Part shown: positions 1 through 11,295 of the stretch, one piece after another
Numbering within the stretch: the first letter of the stretch is position 1
Layout of the letters: each line of letters starts with the position of its first letter
DNA from: Morchella semilibera
Taxonomy: Eukaryota > Ascomycota > Pezizomycetes > Pezizales > Morchellaceae
Length of the DNA stretch: 64,000 bases
NCBI GenBank assembly: GCA_009192285.1
Contig: WBVU01000011.1
Location: forward strand, 1,360,668 to 1,424,667
Direction of reading: 5' to 3'
The notes under the pieces: generated by a model
Seen by the model: only the letters and a program-made list of their open reading frames with translations
What the model was told of the DNA's origin: nothing
Databases searched by the model: none
Position numbers and translations under genes: made by a program

Positions 1-268
1 AATATCCTCCAATAAGCAGCCACCATCTCTCTAAATTCCCACACTGACTGAGACATTGTTCCCAAAAACATAGTCAGCACGGGGCAGCGCGCCGCAGCAC
101 TGGTAGATAAAAGATTATCCCACCCCACGAGTCACGACTGCTTTGCCAAAAAAAGAAATATTGGGGCTTGAATGGCAACTCTGTTTCAGCTAGGTCGGTT
201 TCCTTTTTTGACGGGAGAAGCGAACGGGATGTCGGGCGTGTGCTGCCCTGCGAGATGTGCTGGAGTGA

Positions 269-410
269 AGTACTCGGGGCAGGTAAATAGTACCGGACAA
301 TGCAAGTTTTGTCTCTGGGCTTTTTTTGCAGTAGTTCTCGCCTAGTACGCGCACCCATTGGTGAACCAAAAACCTCTATTGTCCGGTACTTTTTACCTGC
401 CCCGAGTACT
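269..410. mobile_element. 142-bp MITE with about 33-bp terminal inverted repeats
   Basis: The left arm begins AGTACTCGGGGCAGGTAAA at 269 and runs to about 301. Its reverse complement occupies about 378-410 with very few mismatches. Both ends contain TA (positions 271-272 and 407-408), as expected for a TA target duplication of Tc1/mariner-type elements. There is no coding capacity. It is named a MITE from structure only; no relative was compared. Confidence 0.7.
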
Positions 411-805
411 ATAGGGTACATGTATGTACCTACATAGAGCACTCTACTCTAGAGTACATAATGGTAGGGTATGCAGTACTGGCTGCGATGATGATGTTGT
501 TGATGATGGTGACGAATTGGTGAATTGGTGAATTGTTATTGTTGTTGCCGTGGAGAATGTTATATTCTACTTTATAACCGCATATATACATACATGTAGC
601 TACGTAGACCCTGAGGTGCTCTCTGACAAGGCCCCACTGTCGGAACATACATGTACATGTAGAGTATGTACCTACATGTACTCTATATTGGGATTACCCA
701 CCTCCCCCATGAATTTCATGATGCTCGAGAAATACATACTTATCTACACATTCCCAGCTGGGTGTAAAAAACATGTCTGAATGTGCGTTAACTACATGTA
801 CATCT

Positions 806-933
806 CTACTCGTTTTTCGCTGACGTTTTTGAACTGGGCCATTATTGCATACACCCAAGATCATGAGCTTGGCGTATTTTTGTATGGCATGCAATATCAG
901 TCGCGTCCACAAACGTCAGCGAAATACGAGTAG
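806..933. mobile_element. 128-bp MITE-like inverted-repeat element
   Basis: The left end reads CTACTCGTTTTTCGCTGACG from 806. The right end (about 911-933) is its reverse complement with about one mismatch in 22 bp. TA sits just inside each end. It is noncoding and is inferred to be a small nonautonomous DNA transposon. Confidence 0.65.
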
Positions 934-2153
934 GGGCTTCCAAGTGCACAAAAAAAAAGTAGGGGGGGCTGAGTCGCTTGTGGTCCATTTTGGCTTTTGA
1001 GGGTCCTGAGAGGGGCTACAACAATTCATCCCTGTTTGGGGCTAGTGGGTTTCTCAGGCGAAATGCTTGTTCAAGCTAAACTAGCGGGGGCCCTGCAAAA
1101 TGTCTCTCTCTCTCTCTCTCCCTCTCTCTTTTTTTTTTCTCCCAGGTTTCTCATCTAGCTTTGTATGGCTGTAGAGCCAATCGCTAAATAGCTGATTTAA
1201 ATCGTGTCCGTGATACATACGCAAGCTTTTGTTCAATGCTCCACACACTCCCTCTAGAATATCCGACATAGGTAAATACATACAACTCCGTTTCAATGTC
1301 ACCAGAAACCGATGCTTGGGAGTGACAGGGAAAGAGTAAAAGTGCTGAATCGAGTTGTCTCCAATGCGTTTCAATATCACCACCACTAGCAACAGCAAAA
1401 GCAGCAGCAGAGGGTAGCGGCTAGTAATCCTGAAAGGTAGCCACCATCACTACCATTGGATTCTGCACCACGGAATGCCCCTTGGATCAGGCTCTACTAA
1501 ACGAGCAAATAGGGAAAATGAGATGTTTTTACTGGCTACCGACAGCCGAGAAACAGTGCCTGCATGTAGTTTCATAACACTAGAGTACCAACGTGGGAAC
1601 ACGTTGGCCCAGGTACGACGACTCTGCGGTCGATCGAGCTGATAATGTGCTTAACGACATCCTTGGAATTGACTGGCGGTCGCCAATTTACTTGACCTCT
1701 AAGTAAATTCCGCGCACGAATAACGGCCACTAGGCTCCCGCAACATCATACCTACTCTAAATTAAGCATTGTCACTAATAGTGTGCACATGGTTGATAGC
1801 TAGACCGCCCCAACGATAGATCTCCCTCTTTTTAGAAATAGAACTCGTCATCGGCGGCTAGCCGCTCTTTTCTATCAAATTCTACTGACCGGAGGCCTTC
1901 CTGCGTAGCAAGAACACATTGCCTGCAATATTTGTTCATATAGGAAATTGATCAGGGAGTAGGAACTCCAAGAAAAAAGAATGAAAAAACTTCGTATGTA
2001 GATCCTTCCAACGATATCCTGCCCTCAATCCTGTCCGGATAATGAAAGATACTTAAGGAAACCCTTCTCACACTTATGCCCACATCTAGTAGCGGCCACA
2101 CAAGATAATACCTTTTTTCACAGTCTTTACAGGCATTGTTACAAAGAAATAAC

Positions 2154-5100
2154 TTAAAAATCTAATAAAATAGTCAGTCTTAAATCTTTCTCGCAGTAGC
2201 TTGATAAGAACATACAAAAGTCGAAAAATACTCGATCTTCCTTCAGTTTTGGGAGTCTTTCCTCTTCTCGTGCCTGCTTGTATGCTTCCGTAAACTTGGA
2301 ATGATCACATACATCCCTATCGCAATCCTTGAACGACATAGGTTCGATACGGCAACGCTCTAAGGAATGAAAATTGGAACCTTTCCAAAAGTCTCCGCAG
2401 ATACGATAAGGTTTCCAGCAAAGATATGAAATATTAGTGCAATGGTCTCTGATTGTTGTACAGAGATGCGACCTCGCAGGATACATCTCATCAGGCGTGG
2501 ATTTCCCAAAGGGATCGACCCAAACAAAGTAGATAAGGCGGGTGATCTGACTCGGGTCAGGCAGTTTTTCGATCGCGCGCGCGAGCCCTGCCAAATCATT
2601 AGTCATATACGGTCATGAATATACTTTGAAGCTCGAAAGACTACCTCCAGAAGTAACTAATTTACAATCCACAATTACCAGGGTCGTCAGGTTTTTGAGT
2701 TTCGGGGAAAGAGCTATTAAACTCCTATCAGAAAGTTCCGGGCATCGCTCCATCGTAAGCGCCTTTAAAATAATTTCATTAGTCCTCTTTAGTTGGAAGA
2801 ACCTCGGAGCAATCTTGAGGGTATCGAAATTTGTTGCAACGTTCTCCTGGGAATGAAAAATCCTAAAGTTCTCCAGGTTTGGATAGTTATTCGAAAGATT
2901 GGTCCAGATATTTTGGGCCACAACACCCTTGCTCCTGTCATCCTTGATTTGAATTTCTCTCATCATCGGAAATTTTTCGAAAACAACGTTGAACCCCATG
3001 ATAGCACCATGCATATTTACCGACAATACTTGAAGTTGCGGGCAACTCTGCATCATCCGAGTAAAGAGTTGTGCTAAATCACTGACTTTTGGCATCTCCA
3101 CTATCGTATGCTTTGAAAGACGTCTGTCATGGGCCGTGTATGACGCCCCACCATGTATATTTACTTTGATGGCACGTACCATGTTACCCAATTCCTCGTC
3201 TTCGCTAATTGTTCGAACAAACCTCCTAAAGCTCTGGAGTTTGGTCAGATTGATATACTTACAGACGATCTGTTGGCCTAGATAACGCCAGTAGTGGCAG
3301 GAGCGAAGGACTGCCCCGAGGCGGCGGTATCTAGTCGTGGTAAAGCTGCTGTCAAACCTGAAGCTATTTCCGATGTGGACATTTTTCGTCTCCATCTGGT
3401 CCTCTGGCATGAGGCCGTCAGCGAGATAACTGAAAATGGTCGTCAAGACAGCTTCAGGTAATTTCCTAATGCCACCGTCTCCTCCCTTAAGGTAACATCC
3501 GGAATGGTCCCTGTCAGCTCTAACCATTACTGATCGTAGTCTGGGGGGTTTTGATGCTCCGAGGAACTCCTCAGAGAACTCTTCGGGTACCGGCTCCTCT
3601 CCTCCCAAGCTTTCACCCAAAGAAACCCCTTCCTTAAGAGTCTTCTTCCTCTCTCTCTTCTTTGAACACGGCTTTGTAGACTGAGCAGTTTCTGCCCCCA
3701 TGAATTTCCCAAGAGGTACTCCTCCATTATCATCTTGATCTAGAGAATCCCTAACGGCATGTGCTTTTCGACCCTTAATCTTTTTAGACTTTTTAGTCAT
3801 ATGTTTCTCGATAAACTCATCATCGGACCAATGTTTGCTAATCCCTTGGTAATCCCATGTACCCCTATCATCATTGACCTGCTTTCGCCTGGTTTTTGAG
3901 CTTACAAGACTATCTGCTTCACAAGGACCTTCATGAGGACCCTCACAAAGCCAGCAAGTCTTTTTCTGCGGAATTGTATGAGGCCTAGCCCCAGGTCTTT
4001 CTTTTGCACCCCACGGATCGTGGGGTCTTTCTTTTGTACCCCATGGATCGTGGGACGAGATCACCTTTCTGTTTTGTTCTACCCGCTCGGGAGAGGGAGC
4101 CGGGGCAGGAATATTCTCAGAAACATGAGCAGGAATAGAAACGGAGACGCCTGCAGAAGTGGCGGCAGGGGCAGAAGATTTCGCCTTCGAATTTCGCCTT
4201 TTGTACCTAGAACCGCTGACTGCGGCAGAGGCGGACGGCGGTGGGGATGGCAATTGGAATAAAGATGATGCCGGAGCTGTCAGAGACGGTTTAGGTGATG
4301 GGGGTGACAATGGAGATAAAGTTGATGCCGGCGCTGTCGGAGAAGGCTCCGGTGATGCCGGTGGTGTTAAGGAGGGCGTCGGCAGTGCCGCCGCTGGCAA
4401 AGACGGTGTCGGTGGTGCCGCCGCTGGCAAAGACGGTGTCGGTGGTGCCGCCGCTGGCAAAGACGGTGTCGGTGGTGCCGCCGCTGGCAAAGGCGGTATC
4501 GGTGGCGCCGCCGCTGGCAAAGGCGGTATCGGTGGCGCCGCCGCTGGCAAAGATGGCGTCGGTGCCAACGGCGTTGGTAGTGGCGGCGTTTGAGGCTTTT
4601 CGGCAGGCTTTGCTTCAGAAACATGGGCACTGCCCCAGATGAACTGTCTGGGCTTCTGCAAATTGGCGGCCAGAATAAGTTCGTCTTCGCTGGGTGTACG
4701 CTCCTTTTTAATTATGTAAGAAAAGGGTCACATTATAAAACGCTACACCAATACTTACGTGGTTTCTTGCAGGGACTCTTTTCTTGGGCAATTCCTCTCT
4801 CTCCGGTAACAAAGCACCTGTAAGTCATTAGTGATCAAACTTTAATATATAGGATGGAATATTACTAGCGCGGTCCGGATTCATTTCGTGATTCTTTTTC
4901 CTTTTGTTCTCATAAAATATCCTCAATGCACTCCGGTCGACATCAGGCTCGGGGGAATGACAAATAGGGAGGTCTGCTGGCTGAGCCAACTCAGGTGTGT
5001 ACCTGCCCGAATGGTGAGATTCCGAGTCTGAACTATCAACTGGTTCATGAAATATTCCCGGTTCGTGCACACCCATGTCGCTCCCAGACCGAGGCGGTCT

Positions 5101-7427
5101 CCTTAGCCCAAGATACACTCCATCATTAAAATTTCTTAGACTTCTATATTTAATAGTTTGATTATCATCTTGTAGGTTCGAGGGCCCCGCAAAAGACTGC
5201 TTTCCTGTATACTCTGTCTGATGCTTATTATTGACCGGGGCATGACCATCTTCAGCCTTTCGATCTGGAGGAGCTTGATCTACTAGAGCTACCATAGTAT
5301 CGCCATTGGCAACTGGATAAAGAGAATTCTCATCCTGTGGGTTGTTTTCCCTCCCACTTTGGTAGTTCATCCCACCCCTTGTATTCAGATCAGAGGCCCG
5401 GTTGTGGTCTTGGAGGCTCATTATTGCCGTGTCGTTCGATGGAGGATTACTACCGACTAATGAATACCTCAGGTTCTCAGCCACCATATCAATGGGACTC
5501 TCTGGCACGAAGTTAGGCATACCACTGTTGTTTCCAGATATTGAGTATTGTGAATGATAGCCATAGTCAACCGGAAACCCTGTATAGCCATTTGTACTCG
5601 TGTCAGTCTCAAAAGATCCGTGGGGTCTGCCTGGGAGAGTCGTAAAATGCTCCCGAGCCGTAGTCCCTCTACCGCCGGTATATCCTCCAGCATTTAAGAG
5701 TCCACCCCTAAACCTATTAAATATGTGGTGGTGATTATAGTTGATTTGTCCTTGCCGTGAATCAAATCCGGGCCTCATGGCTATCCGGCGCCCACGTGGA
5801 TTTCCTGCTCCCCTCCCCAATGAAAATGGATGCGGAGCGCCGGGGTTGCCTGCTCCCCTCCCCAATGAAAATTGATGCGGAGCGCCGGGGTTGCCTGCCC
5901 CCCTCCCCAATGAAAATTGATGCGGAGCGCCGGGGTTGCCTGCTTCCTGGTTATTTGGAAGGCTGGGTCTACCAAGGGTCCGAAAGGACCCTCTCCCCCC
6001 CCTTCGGGACACCACATCGCGTGGAGTCGCGAAGTTTCCGCCTGCACCCCTCATAACCTGAAGTATCTCACTCTGGATAATAGGGGCTGATCTTGATCCA
6101 TTCCGGTTCGGGGGAGCAGGACCCGTTTGAGAGGCACTAACAGGAAAAATACCACCGATAGGTACTGGGTTGGCACTACTCTGTCCACTCGGCCTAAAAT
6201 ATTGCTGACTGCCCCCGGTATTATTTGCGCAGGATAAAGTAGTATTGCTATTGAAGTCCCGGTTTTGGTACCTTCCCCCATTTAAATTTTCCTGGAAACC
6301 GCTCTCATTGTGGCGAAATGAGTTATTCCATTTGTTGTTTTGATAGTTCGACCTAGGAGGATAATAGTTTGTTGGCTGTGGCTGTTGATCATAATTCATC
6401 ACTCGTTGTTCGTGCATGACGTCATTTTGATATAAAGGAGGATGGGATGCCTCTCTTCCCATCCCGTACGAAATCTGCCTATTAGGGCTTGGATTGAACG
6501 ACGGAAGATCTGGAATAGGTCTATTGTTCATGGAGACATCCCAAGACGATTGGCTATGGTTCACTGCCGGCGTAGCACCTCCTCCCCGCGGATTATTAAC
6601 ACAGTTATCTTGCCCATATTGGAGAGTTTCGCCTGAATCAAAATATCTAGGTTCCATGGCATCAAAATTATCATAGGTGCCAGCACTTCTAGTAGCGCCT
6701 TTATCTGGCCTTCCAACCGTGATGTTGGGATCAGCAGAATGCCTAGGTGAAGGGGTATTGTAGTCCACAGGCCTTTCTGTTTCTGGTAGATCTGTTTCGC
6801 TAGCCAACAGTACACCGCCGTTCATCACTGAATTCTGCGCCTCTGACGCGCTTTTGGCCTTGTTAGCACCTCGGCTCTCAACTCTAGCCTTTATAAATGA
6901 GGCCATGGCAGCGTCCCTTTGCTGTTTTGAAACAAGCTGCCTTCCAATACTATCACCGCCGGCGCCCGAACTAGGCCTCGATATCTGACTCAAAGAACTT
7001 CTTGATTCTCCCACTTGAGCCTCTGTCAAGACGTTGGATGGCAGGTTGCCTAATTGTACGTGGATCAACGGACAAGCACCCATTCGAGGGCAGACACCTA
7101 TGATACTTTTTAGTCATCCCCTGCGTATCCAGTTTACTATATTCCAAAAGAGCATCATCTGCGATTAATACTTTTCCTCAAGAAATGATCTCTGCACAAG
7201 GGGGGCAATTCGCCCGGTTCAATATTGTGCTTCCAGGGGCAATCTTCTCCTGAACATTTCCCTGTAAATGGTTAGCTTTTATGCGACATAAGTAGTATAA
7301 ATAATGGGAATGGGATACGAAAGGGATTGAGCAAGGTATCCTTACCAAAAATCAACTGCTTGCGACACAAAGTAGAGCCATTGCTCCGCTCGAACTTTTC
7401 TTGTTCGTAATCTTCTACCTCAGTCAT
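2154..7427 (-). CDS. CCCH zinc-finger / F-box / LRR-like fusion protein, about 1651 aa
   Basis: Predicted exons: 7427-7346, 7261-7172, 7097-4866, 4817-4759, 4703-2645 and 2587-2154. They sum to 4956 nt (1652 codons) with all junction phases matching and GT..AG borders. Residues about 21-70 hold two CCCH fingers: C-x8-C-x4-C-x3-H, then a C-x9-C-x5-C-x3-H form. Next come a Q/N/G-rich region with RGG-type motifs, three 15-residue repeats (AGNPGAPHQFSLGRG) and six PAAAPPTPSL repeats. A C-x2-C-x3-H-x3-C zinc-knuckle-like motif follows, then an F-box-like segment (LPEAVLTTIFSYLADG) and leucine-rich-like stretches to the C-terminus. CCCH fingers usually bind RNA and F-boxes usually link substrates to SCF ubiquitin ligases, so a role in RNA-linked ubiquitination is an inference. 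No in-frame ATG opens the F-box part on its own. Intron 4 has a weak acceptor (AAAAAG). The LRR call is tentative. Confidence 0.75.
4381..4560 (-). repeat. 30-bp coding minisatellite, 6 units
   Basis: Six consecutive 30-bp units, each beginning GGYRSYGCCGCCGCTGGCAA on the plus strand, lie exactly between 4381 and 4560 and differ by a few substitutions. On the minus strand they encode the ten-residue unit PAAAPPTPSL (variants with PP-I-PPL and LPTPSL) in the linker before the F-box. The repeat length is a multiple of three, so copy-number change would keep the frame. Confidence 0.9.
5804..5938 (-). repeat. 45-bp coding minisatellite, 3 units
   Basis: Three near-identical 45-bp units at 5804-5848, 5849-5893 and 5894-5938, plus partial flanking matches, encode the 15-residue unit AGNPGAPHQFSLGRG in the RG-rich region of the CCCH/F-box protein. 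The unit length preserves frame. Confidence 0.9.
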
Positions 7428-8722
7428 AGTGATGGAAGTTTAGGTCTGATGATTAGTTTTCCAGATTAGCCAAGTGATTGTACGGAGTTCGGAATAGAAG
7501 GCGGAAAGCTGGAGTCGGCTTCAAATGCGGCAGAACGGCTTAACGATGAGATATTAAGAGGATTAGGTAGGGGGTGAAATTGAGTGAGTATAGAAGCATA
7601 AGAGAGAATCGCCTGAATTTGAATTGGCGAATATGATGCGGGGGAAGGTCAAAGTGTGGGGGGGGGGGATTTTGGTGGTAAGGAGGAGGTGGTGGTGGTG
7701 GTGGTGGAAGAGGAGGGATGATGAGGGAATGAATTGCAAAGGAGCGACGCAATGGAAATGGAAGAAGAAGATAGATCACTACGAGCAGGCAGATGCCGAG
7801 AGGAAATAAAGCAAGCAGGGAAGCATCCGTCAGGCTCTCATGGAAACAACCGATAGTGAGTGAATTTGAAGCTATAGTATGGCAGGATGTGAGTACCGCA
7901 CTAACTAGGTGCGCAGATGGAACCAGCAAAGTGAGGGCGGCTTTGCAATTTCAGGCGAGCGGGGTACAGGAAAAATGAAATGCTTGCAAGCAAAGCGTAT
8001 AGGTAGGTATATCGTGTTGTAGTCCTCAGTACGACAATTTCGTGAGGTTGTGGGGGATCGGTGTGTCGGTTGCCTGAATCTTGCACGGGCCACACATAAA
8101 CCGCTCTGTCTTGTTTCATCATCCTACTCACATGTATGTATGTATGTAGACTATTACGCACCGCGCGCATGCTCCCGCCGACCCCATGTTATCGCTTAAT
8201 TGCATCCCATGCAATCTGCGCCTAAGCATAAAGGAGGGCTTAATACCAATCAAATCACTCATTGATAGTAGGCCGCCTACAATCTACCGCCAAAACTCGA
8301 AAAATTGGCTATCAAACTTACTATAAACGGATACTTCTGGCGCTAATTAATACCTTTAGCTAATCGATGTAGAGATAATCCCCGGACGGAGATAGCCAAT
8401 CCTTCGAATTTGGGCAGTATACTACATACATGTACATGTAGCTATAGGTAATATATCAGTTTCTATCTACCAACAACAATTAGCCAAAGATAGAATAGTG
8501 ATTTTGGTTTCAATCATGCCTTTTAGAGAGCCCATTCGTCCACTAGGTGTTTTTTTTTTTTTTTTTTTTTTGGTGTGGTTTTACTTTGCGACGGTGATTT
8601 ATGATCAGACGCTGTACCATAAACATACATGTACCTAGGTACAATACATGTACATGTGGGCATGTAAAGTGCATGTAATTGTGTACTACATACATGTATT
8701 CCCGCCGATGGTTCTTCGAGCA

Positions 8723-8876
8723 TACAGTACAAAAAGGGGGGTATAATAGATACATGTAGTACCATAGCAATACGGTATTGTGAAAAACTTCAGGATTAAA
8801 TTGGAACTTCAGCCATTATACTGTAGAAATACTGCGTGGCATCCGTATTCTGGCAGATAAGGATACCCGCGCTGTA
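8723..8876. mobile_element. TACAGTACC-family MITE, shortened copy
   Basis: It begins TACAGTACAAAAAGGGGGG and shares a long stretch with the element at 28325-28497: a segment around ACCATAGCAATACGGTAT, then TGAAAAAC, then GGCCATTATA-like and CTGACAGATAAG-like blocks in the same order. The right end (CTGTA, 8872-8876) lacks the full inverted repeat, so the copy looks decayed. Confidence 0.6.
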
Positions 8877-8924
8877 TATATACATGTATACATGTACATG
8901 TACTTAGGCAGTGAGATTCGTGAA

Positions 8925-9096
8925 TACAGTACCAAAAAGAGGGGTGGGATCACTACGTATTCTCGTTGGTACGCTAGCATTGCGATAAGAATACGGTATT
9001 TGTACAGTACTCTCCTTAATGCCGATTTAATTCTGTATTTATCACTAAATTCCGTAGTCCTATGGTAGTGATTTCACCCCATTTTTTCATACTGTA
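8925..9096. mobile_element. TACAGTACC-family MITE, 172 bp
   Basis: The left end TACAGTACCAAAAAGAGGGG and the reverse complement of the right end (TACAGTATGAAAAAATGGGG) match over about 32 bp with several differences. Both end in TA. Length and internal motifs fit the copies near 28 kb. Noncoding. Confidence 0.75.
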
Positions 9097-9835
9097 CATA
9101 TACCCATGTTCTAAAACTACATGTACATGTAACTTACCCTGGCTTTTGAAATTTTGTTACTGCGTGCCCTGAAAACCTGCCTTCATTATAATTATAGTAC
9201 TACAAGTATGTAGTGTGCGCAGAATAAAAGACGATGGAACCTACATCCCACTTAGAAAGTACAATCTTGTGAATCAGCTAGTGGGGTAAGTGTGGCCGTT
9301 TCCAATTCCCTGGGGCATCTCGACATACATACATGTATATGTTCTTCAAAGCACACGCCACTCCCCTTCATCATCTCCCCAGATTACACGTACTCCAAGT
9401 CCGAATGATAGCATGTCTGCATTCCATTTAGCAGATATTACAACTCACAATTTGATGTACGAGTATATACATACTTTACAATCAATTAACATATAGGTAA
9501 AGGATATGCCAAATGTCTGGGTGGTTGGATTGGCCAAAAATTCTGCTAGGGATATGGTGCCAGTACGGTACATATTTGTAATATCGGCATTTCTTACTAA
9601 ATTCTGTGTTTTATGCTGGTACGTTGTTTCATCCCCATTCTTTCGTACTGCAAAACACATTTGGTGCATGTGGTCATACATGTATGCAACGAATGAAATT
9701 ATGATGGAAAAAAAAAAATAAAACATGTATGCCCGCACAGGTGGAGCTAGTCACCTATTGTGATTCAATGATACGCTTTCAAAAATGCTTACCCTATCAC
9801 CCCAGCTAGATCATAGTAAGTTGAATTTTTCCACA

Positions 9836-10962
9836 TCAGACCATTCCTCGGCCAACATTCTCCTTCCTTTCGTCCCAAATAGTTTTCCCTGAGCAGGAGC
9901 AAACCTAGATAACATTGTTAGCAATCCACGTATGAATCGCACGACTCCTAAATACTACTTCTGTATCCAAAACATGGCTATTCATGTATTGATATCGGCG
10001 TGCGGGTATTGTTGGTAAAACCAGGAAAAGTTGATACATACCGTCTTCTCATTCTCCCACACACCAGCACTCCTTGCGATCACGCCAACAACTGTGTCTG
10101 GGTCGTTCTTGGTGAAATTCCCTTCCTCCTTGTGTCTAGAAACCACAATACTTCTTCCAACCAACTCCCAGATCTCTACAGGCTTATCTAACAGCACGCT
10201 ACCGATACCGGTCAAGCCTACTTCCACTGTTCCGAGTCGGCCTCGCGGCGGCACATTATCTTTGGCCTTGTCATCTCCCCAAATACAGCCCGTTGAGGCT
10301 GCCCCCTTTGAGATATCCCCGGTAGCCCGTACTGTGGCATGATAAGTCCCCGGTGATAACCCACGAACAGTGAGATCGAGGATTGTAAGCTTTGGTGAAA
10401 CTTGAACCATACGTATGAGGCCGCGGATGGGATTTGCGACGCCCGGGGTATGTGTTTCCAGGATAGCTACGGCAGCACCTGTATCCAAGTTAACTACACT
10501 CTGTGTGTACGTACCAGAAAGAGAATATGGAAACATACTATAGGGCTACCGCTCCCGCGCAGAATTGCATCTCTTCCAGTGTCTTGGATTGCTGTTACTA
10601 TTGCTGAAGGTGCCACTTGATGAAAATCAGATTTATTCTTATTTTCACGCTGATAGACAGAAACAGCAGAGACTCGTGTTGCATACCAGTTCCCTCGACC
10701 GAAACCAATTGCTTCACAAGATCTGCATCAATATTTAAGATGCCTTTTTTCCGACCAAGTAAGTCACTGCATAACAGAAAGATATCGGGGCTGGGAAGTT
10801 ACCGGGAAGCCTTTGAAGTGATTTCGTAACATCATTAATACATGACTCACATTCTAATGGAACTGCAAAAAAGAGTCTAATTCATATCTTTTGGTTAGTT
10901 TATCGAGCTCGTGTTTATGGATACATTGGATAAGGAATTTGGACCTTGAACGGGTGGATCAT
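9836..10962 (-). CDS. ccs1: Copper chaperone for superoxide dismutase Ccs1, about 257 aa
   Basis: Exons 10962-10925, 10876-10803, 10743-10687, 10615-10539, 10500-10042 and 9904-9836 total 774 nt with matching phases. The protein delivers copper to Cu/Zn superoxide dismutase and helps form its disulfide, in the cytosol and mitochondrial intermembrane space. Domain I is Atx1-like with the metal site written here as ECESC (family usually MxCxxC). Domain II is SOD-like (GLSPGTYHATVRATGD, then NDPDTVVGVIARSAGVW). Domain III carries the CxC motif in VCSCSGKT. Without the 137-nt last intron the protein would end before the CxC. Intron 4 is only 38 nt but must be removed to keep frame. It is transcribed away from the uL13m gene across a 333-bp shared upstream region. 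Confidence 0.93.
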
Positions 10963-11295
10963 GGCTGGGGGTTCTAAAGAAATATAGTGTAGGCCTATCG
11001 ATAAGAGTTAAAGTGGGGTGAGTATTATATTTTGGAATGCTTGCTTGGTAATCCTAACGTATGAAGTATGTAGGTATTGTACATGTACTTCGGGTGTAGG
11101 GGTAAGTGAGAAGACACCCTTCATGCAACCTTGGCAGAGTGGGTCTTCTCACACACCCGAAGTATGTACATGTACATGTAGTTACATGTTAGTTGGTTAC
11201 ATTCACGGCCCGATTTAGAATCTACATAGTTTGCCAAATCTTCAACAATCAACCACCACGACTTCCCCTCGACAGCACGACGAACCTCATCCGCG
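10963..11295. promoter_or_regulatory. Shared divergent promoter region of ccs1 and uL13m
   Basis: 333 bp separate the two divergent start codons. The region contains an inverted repeat at about 11079-11180 that includes TACATGTAC palindromes. No clear TATA box was assigned. Co-regulation is possible but not shown by the sequence. Confidence 0.55.
11079..11180. repeat. About 100-bp inverted repeat between ccs1 and uL13m
   Basis: The left arm reads TACTTCGGGTGT, then GTGAGAAGACACCC after a short insertion. The right arm is its near reverse complement (GGGTCTTCTCACACACCCGA). Both arms are bordered by TACATGTAC-like palindromes. It could be a small foldback/MITE insertion or a regulatory hairpin; no flanking duplication was established. 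Confidence 0.6.

Larger units (their letters stand above)
1..2153. other. Intergenic region downstream of the CCCH/F-box gene
   Basis: No ORF here resembles a known protein. The stretch holds two short elements with terminal inverted repeats (269-410 and 806-933), a CT-rich microsatellite around 1101-1140 and several TACATGTA palindromes (for example near 590, 645 and 793). A small perfect hairpin of 8-bp arms lies near 1588-1607. The rest looks like ordinary intergenic sequence and the 3' flank of the minus-strand gene that ends at 2154. Confidence 0.6.
7428..9835. other. Intergenic region between ccs1 and the CCCH/F-box gene
   Basis: No supported gene. The first part is the promoter side of the minus-strand CCCH/F-box gene (start 7427) and has GGT/GGA-rich simple repeats near 7660-7720. 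Further on are a T run (about 8550-8571), dense TACATGTA/TACATGTACATGTA palindromes (about 8425, 8630, 8650, 8885 and 9122) and at least two, probably three, copies of the TACAGTACC MITE family (8723-8876, 8925-9096 and a decayed one near 9559-9652). Confidence 0.6.

Noticed and set aside
2154-2606. Separate small protein downstream of the F-box ORF
   Set aside because: A 57-nt intron (2644-2588) joins it in frame to the F-box exon; its apparent ATG is within that intron.
4828-7083. A 751-aa ORF taken as a complete gene
   Set aside because: Its ATG lies inside exon 3 and misses the upstream exons that complete the CCCH fingers, and its stop lies inside a well-formed 48-nt intron; the spliced six-exon model fits better.
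7624-7929. ORFs on both strands over GGT/CCA repeats
   Set aside because: They are produced by simple repeats upstream of the CCCH/F-box gene start.
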